From Methylotenera_A sp040387095 (GTDB lineage Bacteria; Pseudomonadota; Gammaproteobacteria; Burkholderiales; Methylophilaceae), in assembly GCA_040387095.1 (NCBI GenBank), contig JAZKEJ010000174.1, positions 1 through 29,436 of the forward strand: a stretch of DNA of 29,436 bases, written 5' to 3'. How positions within the stretch are numbered: the first letter of the stretch is position 1; each line of letters starts with the position of its first letter. The translations under genes and the position numbers were made by a program. The notes beneath the pieces are model-generated. The model was not told the origin of the DNA and did not search any database. It was given only the letters and a program-made list of their open reading frames with translations. Below, in pieces: positions 17,401-22,992 of this stretch.

Positions 17401-17461
17401 CGGATAAATTAATGCTTAATAAAGTAATAATCAGTAATTTTTTTAACAGTGGATTTTTCAT
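14429..17461 (-). CDS. pilY1: type IV pilus tip/assembly protein PilY1 (PilC)
   Basis: A secreted protein of 1010 residues from ATG 17461. A signal peptide ends AMA at residues 21-23, before EDIDLF. An N-terminal von Willebrand A-like domain follows, with MIDAS-like D47-N-T-A-N (VLIILDNTANW). The C-terminal PilC beta-propeller begins near residue 525 (GDVVHSRPVAINHG, VVVYYGSNDGLLRAVNG) and contains repeated blades such as YVADLGGNIYRISG. PilY1 caps the pilus tip with minor pilins and affects extension, adhesion and surface sensing. The frame is open 14 codons further upstream, but that would precede the signal peptide and overlap pilX, and TTGGAAAA supports 17461. Two poly-G tracts in the propeller (15387-15395, 15572-15579) could make it phase-variable. 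Confidence 0.93.
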   Translation of the reverse strand: MKNPLLKKLLIITLLSINLSAMAEDIDLFVGTPPSTTDVPNVLIILDNTANWSQPFDNEMAALSSVVSALPEDKFRVGLMAFSESGGSNSGNDGGYVRAAMRLMSSTNKVTYQNLVNGLGKVADRGNGGKLGKVMEEAYLYYSGGVPYAGNNKAKTDYAGNASGTASSNAVYALANNALLSKAGSPYVSPIIASCAKNYIIYISNGAVQDNTADTSQPTAALAAVGGNTTTIPISPTGSETNIADEWARFMKKSDLNITTYTVDINKVTNGQGPGFTALLKSMASVSSGKYFDVTDSGSEIADALKGIFSEIQSVNSVFASVSLPVSVNTQGTFLNQVYIGMFRPDADAFPRWNGNLKQYKLGFINNVLQLLDADDKSAISSGGTGFIAECARSFWTPSTLDSYWAFRPQGNCLITNADISNFPDGNVVEKGAQAFKLRSSTARNMKTCANTSCASLANFDSTTATRGLLGAETDVERDELINWQRGQDIDNEHGTDDVMPSLVGGAKTSTVMRPSAHGDVVHSRPVAINHGTDASPQVVVYYGSNDGLLRAVNGNRNGTTAGSELWSFVAPEFYPKIKRIRENTPSISFPGFTTGTPTPQPKDYGVDGAVTAYKDASNTWIYSTMRRGGRAVYAFDVTTPANPSLKWKIGCDATNCTSGFEALGQTWSSPKVLTASGYGSGTTPMLIMGGGYDDICHDNPNTACTSPSKGNKVYLMDANTGALLKAFNTENSVIADITLVADNVDAPVKYAYVADLGGNIYRISGASGNTPIGTTAPSDWTITKIAAFGGSGEDNRKFMFTPDWVEDGGIYTLLLGSGDREKPLRTYTLAAAVKNRFYMVQDKPTDPNWLSSESGNCGASLICNNSLVAISGSVTPSATTLAAKKGWYLALTNTEQVVTNAITVFNTVTFSTHQPTAPLSGACTTLGTARVYNLDYTNGATRVGLVRGETIAGGGLPPSPVAGMVTLDNGQTVPFIIGAKPDSALQGGNPPAPPSAIRPKSRVYWNIKK
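15387..15395 (-). repeat. homopolymer G9 tract in pilY1 coding strand
   Basis: Nine consecutive C on the plus strand read as nine G in pilY1, encoding the Gly run in LIMGGGYDD near residue 690. The gene is in frame with nine. A gain or loss of one base would truncate the C-terminal part of the propeller. Confidence 0.95.
15572..15579 (-). repeat. homopolymer G8 tract in pilY1 coding strand
   Basis: Eight consecutive C on the plus strand read as eight G in pilY1, within MRRGGRAVYAF near residue 628. It lies 176 bases from the G9 tract in the same gene. The surrounding sequence is AT-leaning, so such runs are not explained by base composition. Confidence 0.95.
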
Positions 17462-17486
17462 GATGTTTTTCCAATTAATTCGTTTT

Positions 17487-17975
17487 TTAAGTACATACAA
17501 CATCTTTTTGCGCTTGTGTCAGCAATATCCGCACACCGCTACGCACTGTTGTTTTGGTACCAGTTTTGGCATCATTCACAGTCGCCTCAATATCCCATAT
17601 TGTGTTGTAGCTATTGAATGTCGACATACTCGGAAGGCTGCCGCTACTTTTTACTGCGGCACTCTCAATTGAGGCTCGGATACAAACAGGTGTAGCAATT
17701 GCAACTAAATAATCTGCAGTACCATCATTATTAATATCCACATTAATTTGTTCAGCTGTAGGTGCAGTAGTAAAAGGTGAACTTAACACCTGCTCTATGG
17801 CTTTGTTTGCTGCTGCAACCGCTTCATCTTTAGCTTGCATATTGCCCACTGATTTTAGATTAGTGGTACTAAGGGTAAACGCACTTGTCACCATTAGGGT
17901 GATCAACACCAGCATAATAAGGCCAACAAATAAAGTGACGCCTCGCTGGTTGTGTTTAGAAGCAAACTGCCTCAT
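17487..17975 (-). CDS. pilX: type IV pilus minor pilin PilX
   Basis: A 162-residue protein. Its leader ends NQRG, followed by a PilX_N-type helix (VTLFVGLIMLVLITLMVTSA) that lacks the +5 glutamate, as is usual for PilX. The amphipathic continuation NLKSVGNMQAKDEAVAAANK is also typical of PilX. A periplasmic loop D80-I-N82-N-D84-G-T-A-D88 has the spacing of an EF-hand-like calcium site. PilX joins PilV, PilW and PilY1 in the tip or priming complex. The start overlaps the pilW stop as ATGA, and pilY1 follows after 25 bases. Confidence 0.88.
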   Translation of the reverse strand: MRQFASKHNQRGVTLFVGLIMLVLITLMVTSAFTLSTTNLKSVGNMQAKDEAVAAANKAIEQVLSSPFTTAPTAEQINVDINNDGTADYLVAIATPVCIRASIESAAVKSSGSLPSMSTFNSYNTIWDIEATVNDAKTGTKTTVRSGVRILLTQAQKDVVCT

Positions 17976-19168
17976 GGTGTTTCCCTTCTGCTTGAAACAT
18001 TGTTAACCCGAACAGTCGTAGAAAAAACATGGCGTTTAAAGCGGTCGTTAAAAGGGCCTAATGTTGTACTGCCCAAAGCATACCTTTTGCTATCGGTGTA
18101 TCCCGGAGAAACTTTATCTGCGCGTGCAAGTACATAAACCTTTACTGCAACAACATTCATTAATTGCGCAGGTGTGCAGGGCACAGCGTCTGTGCATCTT
18201 ACAAAAGTATCTGGTACACCATCACCCCGGTTGTTTGGAGAATTCAAATTTGTTGGATCTGTCCAATTGACGGCTTGGGTGTAGTTGACTGCCGCACCTG
18301 TATCACTCAAGTTATCAATACCTAATTCCACACTAAAGCCTTCTATGCCTTCAATCAGCGGCACCGATGTTTGATGTGCTAGCCCACCTCCAGCAAGATC
18401 AAACTGCGAAATCATTAATGTGGGAATGTTATCGCCAACCGTACTTGCGTAATCGCGAATGTAGTAAATGTTAGAAACAAATTTGCGCTTTTCTGCAATG
18501 GTGCCTGCTGTAATTGGCAAGGCTTGCGGCGCACCTGTACCTACACAGTCACGTTTGTGCAAAGTAAATGCAGATGTGGCAAGGATATACGGATTCGCAT
18601 TTTCCAGCTCGCACTGTGACGCTTGAAAATACAATTTGTCTGCTATATCAGCTTCGCAGTTAATTTCTCCTGGTACACAGGTTTCTGCATGGCGTATCAC
18701 CAGCACATCGGTGCTTGCTTTTTTATTAGTAGCCAAATCAGTGACACAGCCTGCGCCCGATGGTGGCGTTACTGAGTAAGTCTGAATTGGAATACCAATT
18801 AAATTAGTCACATGTGCAGCTGTCCATGGAGCTGTATATTCTAGACATGGATTTGGAACTGCTGCGGGCACATCTGTTGGCGTATCTGAATAAGTAAGAT
18901 TATCAAATTGAGGCGAATAATCACCCCAAAATCCCGCATGAACAATATCAGCTTGTAACAGTTGCATTGCAAAACGACCATTTTCAATTTGACTATTTGC
19001 TTTTGCCATTTCCTCGTTGGTGCGACTAATACCAAGAAATAATGCGCCCAACGCGGCAGTAATAATCAAACCAATGGTGATGGCTACCATCAACTCTATC
19101 AAACTGACACCGCCTTGATAGGCTATTGTTTGATAGTTGGCTTTTAATTTGGTCTTATTTATATGCAT
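17972..19168 (-). CDS. pilW: type IV pilus minor pilin PilW
   Basis: A protein of 398 residues from ATG 19168. The leader ends YQGG before VSLIELMVAITIGLIITAAL, a class III pilin helix with Glu at +5. The continuation NEEMAKANSQIENGRFAMQL is characteristic of PilW. The large C-terminal domain has several cysteines and the PilW ending region (VKVYVLARADKVSPGYTDS). The frame is open from 19228, but that start would overlap pilV and give a 40-residue leader, so 19168, 11 bases after pilV, is preferred. Even so, the leader is about 20 residues. Confidence 0.9.
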   Translation of the reverse strand: MHINKTKLKANYQTIAYQGGVSLIELMVAITIGLIITAALGALFLGISRTNEEMAKANSQIENGRFAMQLLQADIVHAGFWGDYSPQFDNLTYSDTPTDVPAAVPNPCLEYTAPWTAAHVTNLIGIPIQTYSVTPPSGAGCVTDLATNKKASTDVLVIRHAETCVPGEINCEADIADKLYFQASQCELENANPYILATSAFTLHKRDCVGTGAPQALPITAGTIAEKRKFVSNIYYIRDYASTVGDNIPTLMISQFDLAGGGLAHQTSVPLIEGIEGFSVELGIDNLSDTGAAVNYTQAVNWTDPTNLNSPNNRGDGVPDTFVRCTDAVPCTPAQLMNVVAVKVYVLARADKVSPGYTDSKRYALGSTTLGPFNDRFKRHVFSTTVRVNNVSSRRETP

Positions 19169-19179
19169 GTTAAAACCGT

Positions 19180-19743
19180 TTATGAAAGCGTTGCAATTTG
19201 AACAATAGTGGTTACAACGCGACGACACAGATCATTGACACAGGCTGCTCCCGCGGTTGCACTATTGTAGTTATTTTGACCACACGAAACACTTGCAGGT
19301 GGTGCAGAAATTGGTACCAAGCCTTGCCATGCAACAGTAACCATATATTGTCCACCACCTAAACTTTCTACACACCCACGGCCACCCACCATTGCACCCA
19401 CACTATTGGAACCTATTGTTTCGGCTGATCCTTGCAATGCCTTACACCACTCATTCATATCCCTATCTTTCTGAGTAGTTAGCGCTGTGGGGCAAGTCAT
19501 GCCGGCACCAAGTGAGCTTGTAACATAGTTAGCGGCATCAGTACGGTTTGTCGTTATTCTGCTCGCCATGTCGTTTAACAAAATAAGTGCTTGCGAGCGT
19601 TGATATGATTCCATCTCTGATACTTGCAAACGTGACTGCAACCCAGCCAGGCCTAATAAACCGACTGCAAGAATTGCAATGGTAATTAACACCTCAAGCA
19701 TTGAGGTGCCCCGTTGATTATATTTAAAAAAGACAAACTGCAT
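19180..19743 (-). CDS. pilV: type IV pilus minor pilin PilV
   Basis: A protein of 187 residues from ATG 19743. The leader MQFVFFKYNQRG is followed by TSMLEVLITIAILAVGLLGL, with Glu at +5. The segment AGLQSRLQVSEMESYQRSQA followed by LILLNDMASRI is the PilV signature. The C-terminal half has multiple cysteines and GQYMVTVAWQGL, typical of PilV. The ATG is 2 bases after the pilE stop. A GTG three codons earlier (19752) would overlap pilE by 7 bases and cannot be excluded. Confidence 0.92.
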   Translation of the reverse strand: MQFVFFKYNQRGTSMLEVLITIAILAVGLLGLAGLQSRLQVSEMESYQRSQALILLNDMASRITTNRTDAANYVTSSLGAGMTCPTALTTQKDRDMNEWCKALQGSAETIGSNSVGAMVGGRGCVESLGGGQYMVTVAWQGLVPISAPPASVSCGQNNYNSATAGAACVNDLCRRVVTTIVQIATLS

Positions 19744-19745
19744 GA

Positions 19746-20147
19746 TTACCACTTACCTGCTGGGGTTTTAGCCCCTGCACTATTTAGCGTTAACGCACCA
19801 TCACTAGCTTGCGAACCAGTTGGCGTAAAGGTAATTGTAAATGTGGGCGGAGTCGCCCCGTTGTCAGTTGTAACATCATAGTCATACTTTGAACTTACTT
19901 CTGTAGGCGGTGCATAGCCACTTGCCGCCAAAGTAGCTTTATTAGCATAAGCTCTATCTGCAAAAAGAAATTGCTGTTCGCGGTTAGCAATATCCATCAT
20001 CTGTGATTGTGCGGCGACACGGTTACTGCGGATTATGTATTCTCTGTAACTTGGCAACGCAATGGCAGATAAAATACCAATGATAGCAACTACAATCATT
20101 AACTCTATCAACGTAAAGCCTTTTTGCAAATGTTTCGTTGTGTTCAT
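19746..20147 (-). CDS. pilE: type IV pilus minor pilin PilE
   Basis: A 133-residue pilin. The ten-residue leader MNTTKHLQKG precedes FTLIELMIVVAIIGILSAIA, with Glu at +5. The following ALPSYREYIIRSNRVAAQSQ and NREQQFLFADRAYA are typical of the PilE minor pilin, as is the final TPAGKW. It lacks the C-terminal disulfide loop of a major pilin. It is first in the pilE-pilV-pilW-pilX-pilY1-fimT operon, which must be driven from the 206-base spacer upstream. AGGG about 11 bases before the ATG is the likely ribosome binding site. Confidence 0.9.
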   Translation of the reverse strand: MNTTKHLQKGFTLIELMIVVAIIGILSAIALPSYREYIIRSNRVAAQSQMMDIANREQQFLFADRAYANKATLAASGYAPPTEVSSKYDYDVTTDNGATPPTFTITFTPTGSQASDGALTLNSAGAKTPAGKW

Positions 20148-20353
20148 ATTTCACACCCTATTTTGGTTAATTGAATCATGCCGAAGTCAATTTAACTAAG
20201 CGAGCAGTATCCGATAATCGGTAAAATTAGTCGTACAAACGGCAAGTTTATTGCTTTAAGGCATTAACTGGCAAGGCCTCGTCTACTTAGATAGCACATT
20301 AATGTTAAAATAAAAATCTTTTATTTTCTTGTATTAAATAATGGGGAGATTTA
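20148..20353. promoter_or_regulatory. divergent spacer between pilE and lptM
   Basis: This 206-base AT-rich spacer has to carry the pilin operon promoter (minus) and the lptM-lysA promoter (plus). I could not find a convincing sigma54 (GG-N10-GC) or sigma70 pair for pilE. On the plus side GGGGAG at 20343-20348 is a strong ribosome binding site for lptM. The segment 20247-20275 resembles sequence at the far end of the pilin cluster (13823-13837 and 13879-13891). Confidence 0.45.
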
Positions 20354-20439
20354 ATGCTTAAGGTAACAACGCATTTAGCTAAATGCACAATAATTTGTGC
20401 AATTTACGGCACGCTAGTGGCTTGCGGCACAAAAGGGCC
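20354..20439 (+). CDS. lptM: LPS translocon maturation chaperone LptM-like lipoprotein, N-terminal part
   Basis: Only about 28 residues are visible before the assembly gap. The signal peptide MLKVTTHLAKCTIICAIYG runs into a lipobox LVAC, followed by GTKGP. The C-G-x-K-G-P sequence right after the lipidated cysteine is the hallmark of LptM (YifL), which helps LptD assemble correctly in the outer membrane. The gene commonly precedes lysA in proteobacteria, as here. The ribosome binding site GGGGAG is 5 bases before the ATG. The frame runs without a stop through the N run into lysA, but that is an artefact of the gap. Confidence 0.82.
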
Positions 20440-20539
20440 NNNNNNNNNNNNNNNNNNNNNNNNNNNNNNNNNNNNNNNNNNNNNNNNNNNNNNNNNNNNN
20501 NNNNNNNNNNNNNNNNNNNNNNNNNNNNNNNNNNNNNNN
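20440..20539. other. assembly gap (100 N) across the lptM/lysA junction
   Basis: Exactly 100 unknown bases, probably a placeholder. The true missing stretch must hold the rest of lptM, the spacer and about 55-60 codons of lysA, so it is likely well over 200 bases. Gene order on the two sides is the expected lptM-lysA, which supports the scaffold join. Confidence 0.95.
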
Positions 20540-21616
20540 AAAGCCAATCCTAATATTGCTATCTTGAATCTATTCGCAAAATTGGGCGCGGGCTTTGATA
20601 TTGTTTCTGGCGGTGAATTAGCACGCGTTTTAGCAGCAGGTGGCGACCCACAAAAGATTGTTTTTTCTGGCGTGGGGAAAAGTGCAGATGAAATGCGAGC
20701 TGCTTTAAATGCAGGTATTTTTTGCTTTAATGTGGAGTCACAAAGTGAGTTAAACCGCTTAAATAAAGTGGCTGGCGAAATGGGTAAAGTCGCGCCAGTT
20801 TCATTGCGAGTTAACCCGAATGTAGACGCAAAAACGCATCCTTATATTTCAACAGGATTAAAAAATAATAAATTTGGTGTGGCATTTAAAGATGCGATTG
20901 CGGTTTACGAGCAGGCGGCAGCTATGCCAAATATTGCGGTGCATGGTGTTGATTGCCATATCGGTTCGCAAATTACTGAATTAGCCCCGTTTATTGAGGC
21001 GCTGGATTTAATTTTAGGCTTGGTCGATAAGCTTGCTGACAAAAATATACCCATCTCGCACATTGATGTGGGCGGCGGAATCGGCATTACTTATTCAGAC
21101 GAAACACCGCCAGAGTTTGAGATTTACACCAAAGCAATTTTGGCTAAATTAGCGCATAAAAATGTCAAAGTTTTGTTTGAACCAGGCCGCGCTTTAGTAG
21201 GAAATGCTGGCGTTTTGCTGACCAAAGTTGAATATTTAAAGCATACCGAAAGTAAAAACTTTGCCATCGTAGATGCCGCCATGAATGACTTAATGCGCCC
21301 GGCGCTGTATGACGCTTATCATGATATTGTGGCGGTTAATCCGCGCTCAGGCGAGGGGAATAACTATGAAATTGTCGGCCCAGTGTGTGAAAGTGGCGAT
21401 TTTTTAGGTCACGATCGCGCGCTTAATTTAGATGAAGGTGATTTATTAGCGATTAAATCTGTTGGCGCTTACGGTATGAGTATGGCTAGTAACTACAATA
21501 CACGAGGCCGCGCGGCAGAATTGATGGTAGATGGCGAGCAAATGCATTTGATTCGCCAGCGTGAAAAAATTGCTGATTTATTTGCGTTAGAATCGTTATT
21601 ACCTTCAACTACTTAA
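20540..21616 (+). CDS. lysA: diaminopimelate decarboxylase, 5' end lost in assembly gap
   Basis: The visible 358 codons begin at KANPNIAILNLFAKLGAGFD. The first lysine (20540-20542) corresponds to the PLP Schiff-base lysine of the family's A-V-K-A-N motif, so about 55-60 N-terminal residues lie in the gap. Other motifs are HGVDCHIGSQI, the phosphate-binding DVGGGIGITY, LFEPGRALVG, the catalytic cysteine in VGPVCESGDFLG, and YGMSMASNYNTRGRAAELMV. The enzyme makes L-lysine from meso-diaminopimelate by decarboxylation. dapF, often next to lysA, is not downstream; a small lipoprotein gene follows instead. Confidence 0.96.
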   Translation, partial: KANPNIAILNLFAKLGAGFDIVSGGELARVLAAGGDPQKIVFSGVGKSADEMRAALNAGIFCFNVESQSELNRLNKVAGEMGKVAPVSLRVNPNVDAKTHPYISTGLKNNKFGVAFKDAIAVYEQAAAMPNIAVHGVDCHIGSQITELAPFIEALDLILGLVDKLADKNIPISHIDVGGGIGITYSDETPPEFEIYTKAILAKLAHKNVKVLFEPGRALVGNAGVLLTKVEYLKHTESKNFAIVDAAMNDLMRPALYDAYHDIVAVNPRSGEGNNYEIVGPVCESGDFLGHDRALNLDEGDLLAIKSVGAYGMSMASNYNTRGRAAELMVDGEQMHLIRQREKIADLFALESLLPSTT

Positions 21617-21778
21617 TCCCACTGATTGGTCAATATTTCTCAACCAGTGAGTATGTCTTTGTTGCGCATCTGTTTAAGTCAGTGTAAATTTATGCCTAAG
21701 AGTCATTAGAGCTCTTGTGTAAGCTGTTGAATTTATTGGCACTTATATTAACGATACGTTAACTAAAGGGAGATAGAA

Positions 21779-21940
21779 ATGAATCAATTTGTAATTGCTT
21801 TAATGGCAATGATGCTGGTTTTATCAGGCTGCGCTTCAACTGGCGGAGCAAGTTCTGCTGACAATGGCGGTTTGCCTGAAATTGCACCGTATGACGAAGC
21901 AACTTATGAACCGTTGCCTGAAATGGTTCCTGCAGTTTAA
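21779..21940 (+). CDS. small predicted lipoprotein of unknown function
   Basis: A 53-residue open frame from the ATG at 21779, preceded by the strong ribosome binding site AAAGGGAGA (21766-21774). The signal peptide MNQFVIALMAMMLVLSGC has a clear lipobox with the lipidated cysteine at residue 18. The mature part is only 36 residues: an Ala/Ser/Gly-rich start, then an acidic, Pro/Glu/Tyr-rich segment (PEIAPYDEATYEPLPEMV). It contains a loose PE-x4-Y repeat. An intrinsic terminator lies 14 bases after the stop. I do not recognise the family. The signal peptide, ribosome binding site and terminator argue that it is real. Confidence 0.8.
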   Translation: MNQFVIALMAMMLVLSGCASTGGASSADNGGLPEIAPYDEATYEPLPEMVPAV

Positions 21941-21954
21941 TCTGTTCCAGCAAT

Positions 21955-21992
21955 AAAAAAGCGAGCGCCTTTATGATTGGCCTCGCTTTTTT
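21955..21992. terminator. intrinsic terminator, probably bidirectional
   Basis: AAAAAAGCGAG at 21955-21965 pairs with CTCGCTTTTTT at 21982-21992. An inner GCC/GGC extends the stem past one bulged base. A second T-run (TCTTTTTT) follows on the plus strand. It lies between the small lipoprotein gene (plus) and purU (minus), which converge here, so it can serve both. Confidence 0.88.
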
Positions 21993-22035
21993 GTATCTTT
22001 TTTGCCGTTAACTAAGATTTCGATCAGAACGCCTT

Positions 22036-22890
22036 TTAGTCAAAAATCACCGTTTTATTCGCATATAACAAAATACGGTTTTCAATATGCCAGCGTACTG
22101 CTTTGCTTAATACGATACGCTCTAAATCGCGACCTTTTTGAATCAAATCTTCTACTTGGTCGCGATGCGAAATGCGGTCAATATCCTGTTCGATAATCGG
22201 CCCTTCATCTAGCACTTCTGTTACGTAATGCCCTGTAGCGCCAATCAGTTTAACACCGCGTTCAAACGCGCGATGGTAAGGTCGCGCACCAATAAATGCC
22301 GGCAAGAAAGAGTGATGGATATTAATGATTTTTTGCGGATAACGCGACACGAAATCGGGTGAAAGAATCTGCATATAGCGCGCCAGCACGATTAGATCGA
22401 TATTGTATTCCGCAAATAATTTAAACTGCGCCGCTTCTGCTGCAGGTTTATTGTCTTTATTCACTTCAATATAATGGAAATCAATCCCGTAAAATTTCAC
22501 CAAAGCTTCCGTATCGCGGTGATTACTGATAATTAACGGTATTTCACAAGCCAATTCGCCACTTTTATGACGGTGCAATAGATCTGCCAGACAATGGTCA
22601 TATTGCGACACCATAATTGCTACGCGCGTTTTATGCTGCGAAAGTTTAAGCTGCCAATGCATATTAAATTTGCCGGCAATCGGTTTAAACGCTTGCTCAA
22701 AATCGTTTTCGGCAAGATTGAAGTTAGCAATATCCCATTCCACGCGCATTAAAAATAGATTATTTTCTGCATCTTGATGCTGGTCTGCGTGTAAAATATT
22801 AGCATTATGCTGATATAAAAAATCAGCAATAGCCGCCACAATGCCTTTGGCATCCGGGCAGGTAATCAGTAATGTTGCAGTATTTTTCAT
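22036..22890 (-). CDS. purU: formyltetrahydrofolate deformylase
   Basis: A 284-residue PurU. An N-terminal ACT domain covers about residues 5-80 (TLLITCPDAKGIVAAIADFL). The formyltransferase-fold catalytic domain follows, with N190-I-H192 (INIHHSFLPAFIGARPYHRA) and D228 (EVLDEGPIIEQD) forming the Asn-His-Asp catalytic set. It hydrolyses 10-formyl-THF to formate and THF, which balances one-carbon pools. In a methylotroph this links to formate release from C1 carriers, but that role is inferred. It is transcribed alone on the minus strand, divergent from ispH. Confidence 0.96.
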   Translation of the reverse strand: MKNTATLLITCPDAKGIVAAIADFLYQHNANILHADQHQDAENNLFLMRVEWDIANFNLAENDFEQAFKPIAGKFNMHWQLKLSQHKTRVAIMVSQYDHCLADLLHRHKSGELACEIPLIISNHRDTEALVKFYGIDFHYIEVNKDNKPAAEAAQFKLFAEYNIDLIVLARYMQILSPDFVSRYPQKIINIHHSFLPAFIGARPYHRAFERGVKLIGATGHYVTEVLDEGPIIEQDIDRISHRDQVEDLIQKGRDLERIVLSKAVRWHIENRILLYANKTVIFD

Positions 22891-22992
22891 ATTAAAGTTT
22901 TACAGCCGTTTATTGTCAGCTGTTTAATTAAAAATTTGTGCCATTATACCGAATTGTAATGACTAATTAATCACATGCAGTTAACCATTTGA

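Noticed and set aside
20148..20353. Sigma54 promoter for the pilin operon
   Set aside because: I looked for GG-N10-GC on the minus strand, and no site with acceptable spacing was found.
20354..21616. A single 420-residue protein with a lipoprotein signal and a LysA domain
   Set aside because: The join passes through 100 N. The left part is an LptM signal peptide and the right part is LysA lacking its first 55-60 residues, so these are two genes.
21621..21650. Hairpin CACTG...CAGTG after lysA as a terminator
   Set aside because: The stem is broken by mismatches and no T-run follows, so it does not support a terminator call.
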